Positions 17,069 to 26,030 of a DNA stretch of 48,780 bases are shown one piece after another. Each line of letters opens with the position of its first letter. Position 1 is the first letter of the stretch. The notes beneath the pieces are model-generated. The model was not told where the DNA came from. It searched no databases and was given only the letters and a program-made list of their open reading frames with translations. Source of the DNA: Candidatus Kapaibacterium sp. GTDB taxonomy: Bacteria > Bacteroidota > Ignavibacteria > Kapaibacteriales > UBA4661. The translations under genes and the position numbers were made by a program. The DNA lies in the NCBI GenBank assembly GCA_025358765.1, contig JANYIG010000191.1, forward strand, positions 1-48,780, written 5' to 3'.

Positions 17069-18034
17069 ATGAGGTTCCCAACTATGCCACCATTTGCCCT
17101 TTCCGCAAAACTTGCTGTCGTACTGTTCACCCTGTGGAGTAGTACGGCGGCATTACACGTCACTCAAACGGCTGCTAAGAAGATTGATAGCAAGGGCGCT
17201 TACCAACAAGAAATCGAGCAGTGGCGTGCTAAACAGGAAGCGAGCCTGAAAGCCGATGATGGCTGGCTGACGGTGGCGGGTTTATATTGGCTGAAACAGG
17301 GTGAAAATCGTTTTGGGACAAGTAATAATAACGACATTATTTTACCTCCAAACTCTGTGGCTGCAAACGCTGGAAGCTTTGTCTTCGATAATGGCAAAAC
17401 CACCCTAATCCTTGCGCCCAATGTGCATGCAAGCCTGAACGGAGTACCTGTTACGACAGGGACGGTACGGGTACGCTCGGAGGTTGATGGTAAGCCTGAC
17501 CTTATACAAATGAACGATTTGACCTTCTTTATCATTAAGCGCGGCGATACCGTGCATGGCGCTCGTTATGCCATTCGCTTGCGTGATAAAAACAGCGCGG
17601 CACGGAAAACTTTTACGGGGCGACAATGGTTTCCGGTGAAGGAAGCGTACAATATTCAAGCAAAGTTCATTGCCTACGACCAACCGAAAACGCTGCCAAT
17701 TCTGACGATTATTGGCGACTTAGAACCCTCACCAAATCCCGGCTACGTGACGTTTACATTAGCAGGAAAGGAATATCGTTTGGAAGCACAATCCTCGGGC
17801 GAGCGCCTCTTTTTCAACTTCCGCGACGAAACAAGCGGCAAAGATACATATCCGGCGGGGCGTTTTCTCTACACGGATAAACCGACAAACGGTGTTGTGG
17901 CGCTTGATTTCAACAAGGCATATAATCCGCCCTGCGCCTTCACGAAGTTTGCCACGTGTCCGCTTCCACCGAGAGAAAATCACCTGCCCGTGAGTGTTGA
18001 AGCGGGTGAGAAGACATATCACATTACAGAGTAG
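17069..18034 (+). CDS. DUF1684 domain protein, exported
   Basis: 321 residues. Residues 1 to about 30 contain a hydrophobic stretch ending in STAALHV, a likely signal peptide or anchor. The body carries the DUF1684 signature: EIEQWRAKQEASLKADDGWLTVAGLYWL (about 48-75) followed by GENRFGTS. Later motifs RQWFPV, DEPTSGKDTYPAGRFLY-like and the DFNKAYNPPCAF stretch (about 277-295) complete the family, whose function is unknown. It is common in Bacteroidota and related groups. It lies between the metY remnant (20 bases) and metX (42 bases), all on the + strand. ATG 17084 is a possible shorter start. Confidence 0.82.
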   Translation: MRFPTMPPFALSAKLAVVLFTLWSSTAALHVTQTAAKKIDSKGAYQQEIEQWRAKQEASLKADDGWLTVAGLYWLKQGENRFGTSNNNDIILPPNSVAANAGSFVFDNGKTTLILAPNVHASLNGVPVTTGTVRVRSEVDGKPDLIQMNDLTFFIIKRGDTVHGARYAIRLRDKNSAARKTFTGRQWFPVKEAYNIQAKFIAYDQPKTLPILTIIGDLEPSPNPGYVTFTLAGKEYRLEAQSSGERLFFNFRDETSGKDTYPAGRFLYTDKPTNGVVALDFNKAYNPPCAFTKFATCPLPPRENHLPVSVEAGEKTYHITE

Positions 18035-18076
18035 TAGTTCCTACAATAAATTTCCAAAACAGGTTTCCAACATATT

Positions 18077-19174
18077 ATGGATTCACAACCAACGCTTCCA
18101 TTTTTTGCGACAAATACGCAAATACTCGTTATCAACACGCCGTTTGTCTTGGAATCCGGCGCTGTGCTACCGCGTTTGGAGATTGCATATCACACCTACG
18201 GCAGGCTGAACAAGGCACAGGATAATGTCGTATGGGTATGCCACGCGCTCACGGGCAATTCTGATGCCGCGGCATGGTGGGATGGGCTTATTGGAACGGG
18301 GCGGGTGTTCGACCCTGAGCAGTATTTTATCGTATGTGCGAACATGATAGGTTCATGTTATGGCTCATCGGGCGCATTGTCACTCAATCCAGCCACAAAT
18401 GAGCGTTTCTACACGGCTTTTCCGAACGTGACTATCCGTGACGTGGTGCAAGCGCACATCATCCTTCGGAAGCATTTAGGGATTGAGCGCATTTTTGCGT
18501 GTGTTGGCGGTTCCATGGGCGGCCAGCAGGTGTTGGAGTGGGCGATTGCGGAGCCGGATGTGTTGGAGTGTATAGTTCCAATGGCGACAAATGCACGTCA
18601 TTCTCCATGGGGTATTGCCTTCAATGCCTCACAGAGGCTTGCTCTTGAGGCGGATTCAACATTCGGTGAACGCCGACCGGATGCCGGAGCCAACGGTTTG
18701 AAGGCTGCGAGAGCTATTGGTATCCTTTCGTACCGCAATTACGATACATTTTTACAAACACAGTTTGACGAGAACGAGAAAAGCGATAATTTTCGGGCAT
18801 CATCGTATCAGGAGTATCAAGGTGAGAAGCTCACAAAGCGCTTTAATGCTCATTCGTACTGGACGCTCTCGAAAACAATGGACAGTCACAATGTTGGACG
18901 TGGGCGTGGCGGCGTGGCGGCGGCATTCGCTTCTATCCGCGCCAAAACTCTGGTTATCGGGATTTCGACGGATATTCTCTTTCCAGTGGAGGAACAGCGC
19001 TTCATTGCCGATCATATTCCTGATGCCGAGTACGTAGAAATCACGTCGCGTTATGGTCACGACGGCTTTTTGATTGAATTTGCCGCGATTGGCGGTATAT
19101 TAGAAGACTTTTTTGCGGAAATGCGCCGCTCGCCCCACGAAACAGTGGAAGAGGGCGACGTGTTTGTTTTGTAA
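18077..19174 (+). CDS. metX: Homoserine O-acetyltransferase
   Basis: 365 residues, the usual length. An alpha/beta-hydrolase-fold enzyme that activates homoserine with an acyl-CoA (normally acetyl-CoA) for methionine synthesis. The nucleophile is Ser146 in CVGGSMGGQQ. The acid is the Asp in GISTDILFPVEEQ and the base is the His in YGHDGFLIE near the C-terminus. N-terminal LPRLEIAYHTYGRLN and CHALTGNSDAA are typical MetX motifs. Some MetX-family proteins use succinyl-CoA, and specificity cannot be settled by eye. With metY decayed upstream, the next enzyme must be elsewhere in the genome. Confidence 0.93.
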   Translation: MDSQPTLPFFATNTQILVINTPFVLESGAVLPRLEIAYHTYGRLNKAQDNVVWVCHALTGNSDAAAWWDGLIGTGRVFDPEQYFIVCANMIGSCYGSSGALSLNPATNERFYTAFPNVTIRDVVQAHIILRKHLGIERIFACVGGSMGGQQVLEWAIAEPDVLECIVPMATNARHSPWGIAFNASQRLALEADSTFGERRPDAGANGLKAARAIGILSYRNYDTFLQTQFDENEKSDNFRASSYQEYQGEKLTKRFNAHSYWTLSKTMDSHNVGRGRGGVAAAFASIRAKTLVIGISTDILFPVEEQRFIADHIPDAEYVEITSRYGHDGFLIEFAAIGGILEDFFAEMRRSPHETVEEGDVFVL

Positions 19175-19192
19175 TCCCGACCATAACGCACA

Positions 19193-20176
19193 ATGAACCC
19201 GAACACTCAATCCAAACCTCCATCGCCGCATAACCGCACCATTACTCTTTCCCATGCCGAGCGTACTTCCTACGCCGCACAATTGCTCACGCTCAAACGC
19301 CCTGCATCCGTCAAACGCCTTACGAACCGCATTCTTCGCCAAGATATGCTGGAGGTATTGCCGTTACTGCCTTCTGCCTTTGTGGATTTACTCATCCTCG
19401 ATCCGCCCTATAATCTCCGAAAAACGTTTAACGGTCGCACCTTTAAAGAAACACCGTCACACGAATATCAGGAATGGCTTGAATGTTGGTTTCCAAGTGT
19501 TCTTCGGACGCTCAAACCAACAGCAAGTGTGTATATTTGTGGTGACTGGAAATCATCGGCGGCGATTGTTGCCGTTGCGAGCAAATATTTGTGCATTCGC
19601 AACCGTATTACGTGGGAACGTGAAAAAGGACGTGCCGCCGCCCGCAATTGGAAAAACTGTTCGGAGGATATTTGGTTTTGTACCGCGTCCGACAAGCCGC
19701 ATGAATACACGTTCAACGCCGATGCCGTGAAACTTCGCCGACGTGTGCTTGCTCCGTACAAAGAAAACGGTCGTCCGAAAGATTGGCAGAATGACGAGCA
19801 TGGCAACCACCGACTCACTGCCGCCTCGAACCTCTGGACAGACCTGACCGTGCCGTTTTGGTCTATGCCTGAAAACACGGCGCATCCCACGCAAAAACCG
19901 GAAAAACTATTGGCAAAACTCCTGCTTGCAAGTTCTCATGCGGGCAATATGGTATTCGATCCATTCTGCGGTTCCGGAACAACGGCGGTTGTAGCACAAA
20001 AACTTGGAAGGCGTTTTGTTGCTATCGAACAAGATGAAGAATATGCTTGCCTTGCGCTCAAACGCCTTGCACTTGCCGCCAAAGAAGCACGGATACAGGG
20101 CTACGAAGACGAAGTGTTTTGGGAACGGAATGCACAACATCACACTCGCAATCACACTCAACAATCTCATCTATGA
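19193..20176 (+). CDS. Orphan adenine/cytosine-N4 type DNA methyltransferase
   Basis: 327 residues. The catalytic motif IV DPPY is at 70-73 and precedes the SAM-binding FxGxG-type motif DPFCGSGTT (about 252-260), so this is a beta-class amino-methyltransferase. The HPTQKP motif just before the SAM site and GDWKSS near 120 fit. The product would be N6-methyladenine or N4-methylcytosine in a short recognition sequence. No restriction endonuclease or specificity gene is adjacent, so it acts as an orphan methylase or belongs to a split system. Its last bases overlap the next gene in an ATGA junction (20173-20176), implying translational coupling to a glycosyltransferase, an unusual partner. Confidence 0.9.
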   Translation: MNPNTQSKPPSPHNRTITLSHAERTSYAAQLLTLKRPASVKRLTNRILRQDMLEVLPLLPSAFVDLLILDPPYNLRKTFNGRTFKETPSHEYQEWLECWFPSVLRTLKPTASVYICGDWKSSAAIVAVASKYLCIRNRITWEREKGRAAARNWKNCSEDIWFCTASDKPHEYTFNADAVKLRRRVLAPYKENGRPKDWQNDEHGNHRLTAASNLWTDLTVPFWSMPENTAHPTQKPEKLLAKLLLASSHAGNMVFDPFCGSGTTAVVAQKLGRRFVAIEQDEEYACLALKRLALAAKEARIQGYEDEVFWERNAQHHTRNHTQQSHL

Positions 20177-21342
20177 CCATTGCCGTTCTCCACAACTACT
20201 ACCAATATCGCGGCGGCGAGGATAGCGTGTTCGAGGCAGAAACAGCGCTTTTAGAGGCACGTGGGCATCGCGTTATCCGCTATACAGTGCATAACGACGC
20301 GGTGAACGGACGTTCGGCGCTCTGGCTCGCGCAGGCGACTGTTTGGAACCGCGAAACATACGCAGCGCTGCAGGACTTGTTCCGCCGCGAAAACCCCGAT
20401 GTTGTGCATTGCCACAACACACTCCCACTGTTATCGCCATCCGCCTATACAGCTGCTAACGATGCGGGCATTCCGGTAGTCCAGACCTTGCATAACTACA
20501 GGCTTCTTTGTCCAAATGCGCTTTTTTTTCGAGACGGGCACGTATGCGAAGATTGCCTCGGCAAATCCATCGCTTTGCCGGGCGTACGGCACAAATGCTA
20601 TCGTGAAAGTACCGCCGCAAGCGCTCTGGTAGCGGGTATGACGGCATTGCATCGTTTTTGGGGGACATGGGACAAAAGTGTGACGGTATATCTTGCACTC
20701 ACAGATTTTGCACGGCGAAAATTCATCGAAGGCGGGCTTCCGGCGGAGAAGATTTTTATCAAGCCGAATTTTGTGGAACATGATGCAGGTATCGGCTCCG
20801 GCACGGGGGATTATGCTCTTTATGTGGGGCGACTCTCGCCAGAAAAAGGTGCCATGACGCTTTTGGAAGCGTGGAAACAGCTTCCATCCACAATGCCACT
20901 CGTCATCGTTGGTGACGGACCGCTTCAAACCACGATGGCGGAATTCATCGCCCTAAACGGTTTGAAAAATGTGTCGTTGATTGGCAGAAAAACAATGCCG
21001 GAAGTGATGGAGTTAATGAAAGGCGCACGGTGCTTAGTATTTCCATCGACACTTTATGAAACCTTCGGCAAATCCATGATTGAGGCGTTTGCTTGCGGCA
21101 CGCCCGTTATTTGCTCACGCTTGGGAGCCATGCAAGAACTTGTGGAGGACGGTGTAACGGGTTTTCATTTTACGGTAAGCAATACTGCTAACCTCGCAGC
21201 AAAACTCCACGCAATGTGGCAAATGCCACAAACAGAGTATGCCCAAATGCGCCAGAATGCTCGTCATGTTTATGAGCAGCGCTACACGGCAGAGCAGAAC
21301 ATGGCGCAATTAGAAGAAATATATCGCCGTTTGTGTTCGTAA
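20173..21342 (+). CDS. GT4 family glycosyltransferase
   Basis: 389 residues from ATG 20173. The N-terminal loop NYYQYRGGEDSVF and the motif TLHNYRLLCPNALFFRDG with a Cys pair (CEDC) are typical of a GT4 subgroup in which cysteines may hold a structural site. The donor domain carries YVGRLSPEKG and the YETFGKSMIEAFACGTPVI motif (about residues 295-313). It probably adds a sugar to a cell-surface glycan. Earlier in-frame codons lie inside the methyltransferase gene. The ATGA overlap with that gene supports this start. No other glycan genes are nearby. Confidence 0.9.
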   Translation: MTIAVLHNYYQYRGGEDSVFEAETALLEARGHRVIRYTVHNDAVNGRSALWLAQATVWNRETYAALQDLFRRENPDVVHCHNTLPLLSPSAYTAANDAGIPVVQTLHNYRLLCPNALFFRDGHVCEDCLGKSIALPGVRHKCYRESTAASALVAGMTALHRFWGTWDKSVTVYLALTDFARRKFIEGGLPAEKIFIKPNFVEHDAGIGSGTGDYALYVGRLSPEKGAMTLLEAWKQLPSTMPLVIVGDGPLQTTMAEFIALNGLKNVSLIGRKTMPEVMELMKGARCLVFPSTLYETFGKSMIEAFACGTPVICSRLGAMQELVEDGVTGFHFTVSNTANLAAKLHAMWQMPQTEYAQMRQNARHVYEQRYTAEQNMAQLEEIYRRLCS

Positions 21343-21473
21343 TCAGAAAAAAATGGCTATAAAAAATAAAGCGAGGGTGCAAATATCAAATAATTCGTTA
21401 TTTTTGCTGAACGATTATGCAAGTTTCATGTGATTTTTTTTGCATATTCTTTGTATAACCCTGCAACGAAGCT

Positions 21474-21734
21474 ATGTCGAACCAACAACCTACGTCTGTG
21501 GCAGAGCTTGAAACGAAGATAGCCGAAATGATTCATTCTACGATTCGCCCGCTTATTGAACGGGATGGTGGGGTAATTACATTTCACTCATTTGCCGATG
21601 GTGTCGTGTATGTGCAGCTTTCGGGCGCGTGTCAGTCTTGCGCGGCAGTTTCTCTCACGCTCAAAGCAGGCGTGGAACGCACACTCCGCAAGGCATTCCG
21701 CGAAGTACACTCCGTCCAACAATGGAACGCTTAA
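21474..21734 (+). CDS. NifU C-terminal domain protein (Fe-S cluster scaffold/carrier)
   Basis: 86 residues forming a single NifU-like domain. RPLIERDGGVITF is followed by the CxxC motif in GACQSCAAV (Cys53 and Cys56). Stand-alone proteins of this kind assemble or carry [4Fe-4S] or [2Fe-2S] clusters to apo-proteins in the cytoplasm. The 131-base gap upstream probably holds its promoter, but no convincing -35/-10 pair was found. lexA follows after 17 bases, suggesting co-transcription. Confidence 0.9.
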   Translation: MSNQQPTSVAELETKIAEMIHSTIRPLIERDGGVITFHSFADGVVYVQLSGACQSCAAVSLTLKAGVERTLRKAFREVHSVQQWNA

Positions 21735-21751
21735 TATCAATAGGATTTTTT

Positions 21752-22504
21752 ATGCTCATGACCAATGTACCAACGACTCGAAAACCTCTGACTGAACGGC
21801 AGGACGGCATTTTGCAGTTTTTGAAGCGTTATATGCAACAGCATGGTTTTCCACCGACGATTCAGGAAATCTGCGTTGAGTTTAACTTCTCTTCGACCAA
21901 TGCAGCAACACAGTTTTTACTTGCCTTGGAGAAAAAAGGCTACATTAAACGCACGGTCAAAGGTGCATCGCGGGGGCTTCAGATTTTGGACGAGCAGGGA
22001 AACCGTGTTATTACTGCTGCTCCAGCAAATTCGCATCCATCGCTTTCGTTGCATTCTGCACATTCTCCTGCACGCCGCGAAGCGCCTGTGCCAGAAGGCA
22101 TCAAGAATCTTGTGATAATCGGTGAGGGAACTTCTGCTAATCCGCTTTCGGTATTTATGTCGCCGTGCGGTCAAGTCAAAGCAGACACAAAGTTTTTTGT
22201 CCCGAGCGCGTCCGACGCAGCACAGTTCTTTGCTGCCATCGTGACAGACGATGGCATGAATATTGAAGGGTTACGGCAGAACGACATTGTTATCGTTCGG
22301 CAACAGTTTCAGGCGGAGGACGGGAATCTTGTCGTGCTGCTCGCACACGATATGGTCTTGGTGCGACGGTTCGTGAGCGTGGGAACGATTTCAGAGCTTG
22401 TGGCAAGCACTCCTGCCTTTCCGCGCATTCCCTATCGAGGCAACGATGCTTCGCTCGCGATTATTGGCGTGGTTGTAGGAATGATGCGCTCGTTCGGCAC
22501 GTGA
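21752..22504 (+). CDS. LexA-like repressor lacking the self-cleavage residues
   Basis: About 250 residues. The N-terminal winged helix is canonical for LexA: LTERQDGILQF, GFPPTIQEICVEFNFSSTNA, GASRGLQIL (residues 13-79). A linker of about 40 residues (longer than usual, Ser/His/Pro-rich) and a peptidase-S24-like domain follow. The catalytic residues are changed. The Ser of the GxSM motif aligns with Gly168 (DDGM), the catalytic Lys with Arg205 (LVRRF), and the Ala-Gly cleavage site with Ser128-Ala129. It should bind DNA and dimerise but not cleave itself in response to RecA. ATG 21758 is an equal start candidate. ATG 21722 overlaps the NifU gene. Confidence 0.85.
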   Translation: MLMTNVPTTRKPLTERQDGILQFLKRYMQQHGFPPTIQEICVEFNFSSTNAATQFLLALEKKGYIKRTVKGASRGLQILDEQGNRVITAAPANSHPSLSLHSAHSPARREAPVPEGIKNLVIIGEGTSANPLSVFMSPCGQVKADTKFFVPSASDAAQFFAAIVTDDGMNIEGLRQNDIVIVRQQFQAEDGNLVVLLAHDMVLVRRFVSVGTISELVASTPAFPRIPYRGNDASLAIIGVVVGMMRSFGT

Positions 22505-22569
22505 TGATTCTTGAATATATATGAAATAATCCATTCCACAATTCTTTTCAACCAACCTATTCATGTACT

Positions 22570-22866
22570 ATGCAACGCGACATTCGTTTGGTTCAGCAGA
22601 TACTTGATTATCTGGAACAGCTTCATTACCCCGAATACGGCGAAGAACGCAGCCTGCCGGAACAGCGTTTTCAGGAAAGTATGGAATCGCCAAGCTTCCA
22701 ATACAATCGGAGTTTGTTGGCGCAAGAAGGCTACATCGAAGTTTGGAAGCCACGCACAGACGACGAACAACGCTTGATGTCCCCGCTGCCTATTAATAAC
22801 TACCGCTTGACGTGGAAAGGTCATAACTTTTTAGATAAGCTGCGCGGCAATCCGACCTACGAGTAA
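22570..22866 (+). CDS. DUF2513-like small protein
   Basis: 98 residues. It starts MQRDIRLVQQILDYLEQ, a helix like the family-defining N-terminus, contains NRSLLAQEGYIEV and ends with RLTWKGHNFLDKLR. This agrees with DUF2513, a winged-helix-like family of unknown function often near phage or regulatory genes. The 65-base gap to lexA and the shared strand make co-transcription likely. A bidirectional terminator follows. Confidence 0.65.
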   Translation: MQRDIRLVQQILDYLEQLHYPEYGEERSLPEQRFQESMESPSFQYNRSLLAQEGYIEVWKPRTDDEQRLMSPLPINNYRLTWKGHNFLDKLRGNPTYE

Positions 22867-22897
22867 TTTTAACGAGAGTAACGAAGTCATACAACGC

Positions 22898-22933
22898 AAA
22901 AGCGGCATAGAATCATGGTTCTATGCCGCTTTT
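22898..22933. terminator. Bidirectional intrinsic terminator
   Basis: A 15-bp perfect stem, AAAAGCGGCATAGAA (22898-22912) with TTCTATGCCGCTTTT (22919-22933) and a 6-base loop, has A and T tracts on both sides. It separates the + strand lexA/DUF2513 unit from the - strand unit ending at the site-2-type protease. Confidence 0.9.
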
Positions 22934-22955
22934 GTTGTTGCCTGTTGTCGTACAT

Positions 22956-23627
22956 TTATCCGGCAATCATTTGCCCAAGCGTTCCATACAAGCCGATAAT
23001 GCCGCCAATCACGGCGCTAAGAATTCTCCCAAGTGGCGTAAAATTGAGCAAAATCAACAACAGGAAAATTCCATAGATACCTACGGAACGATATTTTTCG
23101 CTCAGGTTGTGCGGAAGCGAGTTTGCCACAAGGTGTGAGCCATCAAGCGGGGGCACAGGAATCATGTTGAACACTGCTAATGCTACGTTGATAATCATAC
23201 CATAATTCAACAGCCGATGCAACACCTCGCCAACAGTCCCATGAACCGTTCCGATCGATGACATAGACATGAGTACCAATCCAATCACACATAATACCGA
23301 CAGAACAATATTGGATGCCGGACCGGCAATAGCAATAAGCGAATCATCACGGCGAACATTGCGGAGGTTTCGCCAATCCACCGGCACGGGTTTCGCCCAG
23401 CCTATGAACATAAACCCACCGCTAATCGTCGAGAGAATCGGCATGATAATCGTCCCTACCAAATCAATATGCGGCACGGGGTTGAGCGTCACGCGCCCCA
23501 GGCGCCATGCGGTCGGGTCGCCGAGATAATACGCCGCTGCCGCGTGTGCTGCCTCGTGTACCGAGAGCGACAGTAGAAAAATCGGCATGGTGATGAGCAA
23601 ATTTTGGAGAATGCCTTGAATGTCCAT
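22956..23627 (-). CDS. Site-2 protease family (M50) membrane metalloprotease
   Basis: 223 residues. The zinc motif HEAAH (His24, Glu25, His28) lies in the first membrane helix, and the second metal-ligand motif is NMIPVPPLDGSH with Asp162. Four to six further hydrophobic helices span the rest. The compact form without a PDZ domain matches small rhomboid-like/SpoIVFB-type S2P proteases that cut substrates inside the membrane. It is the last gene of the unit that starts with hrcA, so heat-shock linked expression is possible. The substrate is unknown. Confidence 0.9.
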   Translation of the reverse strand: MDIQGILQNLLITMPIFLLSLSVHEAAHAAAAYYLGDPTAWRLGRVTLNPVPHIDLVGTIIMPILSTISGGFMFIGWAKPVPVDWRNLRNVRRDDSLIAIAGPASNIVLSVLCVIGLVLMSMSSIGTVHGTVGEVLHRLLNYGMIINVALAVFNMIPVPPLDGSHLVANSLPHNLSEKYRSVGIYGIFLLLILLNFTPLGRILSAVIGGIIGLYGTLGQMIAG

Positions 23628-23701
23628 TGTAAATTTTTATGTTGTGGGAAAGTATTGCGGAGAAATGTTAAGCGTCATTGCACTGAAAACGGCATTCCGA
23701 T

Positions 23702-23968
23702 TTATTGCAGACGATATTGGAGTTTGAGAATGTTGCTCACGTTCGAGCGCAATGTATTTGCCATTTCCACTTCATCCGTAAGCGCCAATTCGCGTTTGAC
23801 CATGAGATTCAGCACCCTTGCGCCTTGCACATTCAAAAACACAGCATCATCGTAGCGCTGCTCGTCAAGCGAGTGTTTGAGCGCCGTCAGAACATTATGC
23901 AGCAGCTCTTGAATATGGCGGCGTTCCAAAAGCTCGTGGGCGGAAAAATCTTCAATACGTTTATTCAT
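23702..23968 (-). CDS. Small helical protein, unknown
   Basis: 88 residues, rich in Leu, Glu and Arg, predicted mostly alpha-helical (HELLERRHIQELLHNVLTAL and SLDEQRYDDAVFLN). No signal peptide, Cys or membrane helix. I do not recognise a family. It lies on the same strand between a methyltransferase (49-base gap) and the M50 protease (74-base gap). Its position in the series and natural composition support a real gene. Confidence 0.6.
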   Translation of the reverse strand: MNKRIEDFSAHELLERRHIQELLHNVLTALKHSLDEQRYDDAVFLNVQGARVLNLMVKRELALTDEVEMANTLRSNVSNILKLQYRLQ

Positions 23969-24017
23969 GGCGGTTCGACGAAAAAGAAATAAGACGAAAT
24001 AGATGAACCATCAAAGA

Positions 24018-24776
24018 TTATAAATAACCAACATACAGTAACGCTTCACCTTGAAATTCGCTTTCACGACCAAGATAGTTAATTTCTGTGCATTCGTATC
24101 GTTCTAAACCAAATGCACGAATGAGGTCATCGGGATGGCTGAAAAATTGCGTGTGGTAGTTATCTGCGTATAAACGATACTTCTGGCGCGGCACAAGCAC
24201 AACGAGTTTTTTTCGTGCAACACGCTTTAATTCTGCGGTTGCAGCCGCGAGGTCTTTTACGTGTTCGAGTGTGTGGCAACAGGTGATAAAATCTACCGAT
24301 TTGTCCGCCATTGGTAATGCTTCGGCGAAACCTTGCTTCCACGTGATGGTTACGGATTCGTTGTTTGCACGCGCTTCTGCTCTGCGGAGTGCTTCATTGC
24401 TGACATCTACGCAGGTTGTTTGAAAGCCTGCCCGCGCCATTGCTATTGCCAAACTACCGAAACCGCACCCCACTTCCAGCACTGTTGCCGATGAATTCTC
24501 AGTTTGTAGAGAGCGCTCCAAAACGCTAATAATCATATCGGCATCGGTTTCATCCACGCAATTGTTCGTGTGATGCTTCCACACCTCGTCATATGCACGA
24601 ATCCATTCTTCTGGCGGCATCGCCTGAAATTTCTTACGCCAATCAACCTCAAACCAATCGCCGTGCTTGCGTTGAAGCGTTGTACGGGCAAAAAAATGTT
24701 GGTTCACCGTACTAAGCGCGTCACGCAGACCATCAGGTAACAGAGCTTTCAGTTTCAGATACAGCCCGTTTGCCAT
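24018..24776 (-). CDS. Class I SAM-dependent methyltransferase
   Basis: 252 residues. Motif I VLEVGCGFGSLA is at about residues 99-110, the acidic residue in CVDVS at about 122, and the motif IV region DFITCCHTLEHV near 162-173. Residues 1-95 form an N-terminal helical part with EVDWRKKFQAMPPEEW. The acceptor is unknown. The start codon shares one base with the dnaJ stop codon (TGATG, 24774-24778), so translation is coupled to dnaJ, an unusual position for a methyltransferase. Confidence 0.85.
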   Translation of the reverse strand: MANGLYLKLKALLPDGLRDALSTVNQHFFARTTLQRKHGDWFEVDWRKKFQAMPPEEWIRAYDEVWKHHTNNCVDETDADMIISVLERSLQTENSSATVLEVGCGFGSLAIAMARAGFQTTCVDVSNEALRRAEARANNESVTITWKQGFAEALPMADKSVDFITCCHTLEHVKDLAAATAELKRVARKKLVVLVPRQKYRLYADNYHTQFFSHPDDLIRAFGLERYECTEINYLGRESEFQGEALLYVGYL

Positions 24777-25981
24777 CAGGAGAATGCCTCACGTACCTTG
24801 TCAAAAAAATCCTTGGAGTCATCATGTTGTCCGCCGTATTCGGGCTTGGGCGCTATACTTGGGCTTTTTGCAAGTTCTTTGAGCGTCACTTTATCCTTCG
24901 CGGAAAGCTTCGTTGGTACAAACACGTTCACGTTTACTAACTGGTCGCCACGTCCGTAACCGTTCAGGTTTGGAATACCTTTGTTTTTGAGTGTCAATTG
25001 TGTGCCGGGCTGTGTGCCGGGTTCAATCGTGAGGCTCGCAGAACCGTCTAAGGTCGGAACAGTTACTTCGCCACCCAAGGCAGCATCGGGGAAGCTAATC
25101 GTGAGATTATACAAGACGTTATTGCTTTCACGACGGAAATATTCGTGCTCTTTTTCCTCAAGAATCACAATCACATCACCCGCCGCGCCGCCGCGCCTGC
25201 CAGCATTGCCTTGTCCTCGAATCGGGATGTAATTTCCAGCACTTACGCCTGCTGGAACATTCACTTTAAGCGTCGTTTCGCCACGTACACGCCCTTCGCC
25301 TTCGCAGGTGGTACATGGGTCTTTCACAATCTGTCCCGCACCTCCACAGACATTACATACTGCCACATTGATAAACTGCCCGAACATCGAACGCGACACT
25401 TGGCGGATCTCGCCCGTACCGCTGCAAGATGTACATGTTGCGTAGCCTGTTCCAGCCTTTGCTCCTTTGCCATTGCAGGTGTCGCATATGCGGAAACGCT
25501 TGATTTTTACGGTTTTTTCAATACCCGTCGCAATTTCTTCGAGTGACAATGGCAACCGTACTTTTAAATCTGAACCCGGTTCGCCTGCGGAACGCCGCCC
25601 GCTGCCGGAACGCGCACCACCAGACGCATTGAAGAGGTCATCAAAAATGCTGCCACCGCCGCCACGTCCACCACTACCGCCGTTTGCGCCAAAAATATCG
25701 CTAAACATGCTGAAAATGTCATTCACGTTTTGATACTGCCCAAAATCCTGTCCACCTCGCACACCCTGATGCCCAAAACGGTTATAGCGGTCGCGCTTTG
25801 TCTCGTCGCTCAATACCTCGTATGCTTCGGTCGCCTCTTTGAATTTATCTTCGGCTTCCTTATTGTCGGGATTGCGGTCGGGATGGTATTGCAACGCGAG
25901 TTTGCGGTACGCCACTTTAATTTCATCCTTCGAGGTGGTCTTTTCAACTCCCAAAATCTCGTAGTAATCACGTTTTGCCAT
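24776..25981 (-). CDS. dnaJ: Chaperone protein DnaJ
   Basis: 401 residues. The J domain (residues 1-70) has the DnaK-stimulating HPD motif at 33-35. A Gly/Phe-rich linker rich in [10 protein letters not shown] follows. The zinc centre carries all four CxxCxGxG repeats ([32 protein letters not shown]). The C-terminal substrate-binding domains I and II are complete. It is a type I DnaJ that hands unfolded clients to DnaK. It follows grpE after 49 bases. dnaK is not in the window. Confidence 0.97.
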   Translation of the reverse strand: MAKRDYYEILGVEKTTSKDEIKVAYRKLALQYHPDRNPDNKEAEDKFKEATEAYEVLSDETKRDRYNRFGHQGVRGGQDFGQYQNVNDIFSMFSDIFGANGGSGGRGGGGSIFDDLFNASGGARSGSGRRSAGEPGSDLKVRLPLSLEEIATGIEKTVKIKRFRICDTCNGKGAKAGTGYATCTSCSGTGEIRQVSRSMFGQFINVAVCNVCGGAGQIVKDPCTTCEGEGRVRGETTLKVNVPAGVSAGNYIPIRGQGNAGRRGGAAGDVIVILEEKEHEYFRRESNNVLYNLTISFPDAALGGEVTVPTLDGSASLTIEPGTQPGTQLTLKNKGIPNLNGYGRGDQLVNVNVFVPTKLSAKDKVTLKELAKSPSIAPKPEYGGQHDDSKDFFDKVREAFS

Positions 25982-26030
25982 GATGGTTCTTCCCTATGTT
26001 TGTCGTATTGTTCGTATTGTGGTAAAAGAA

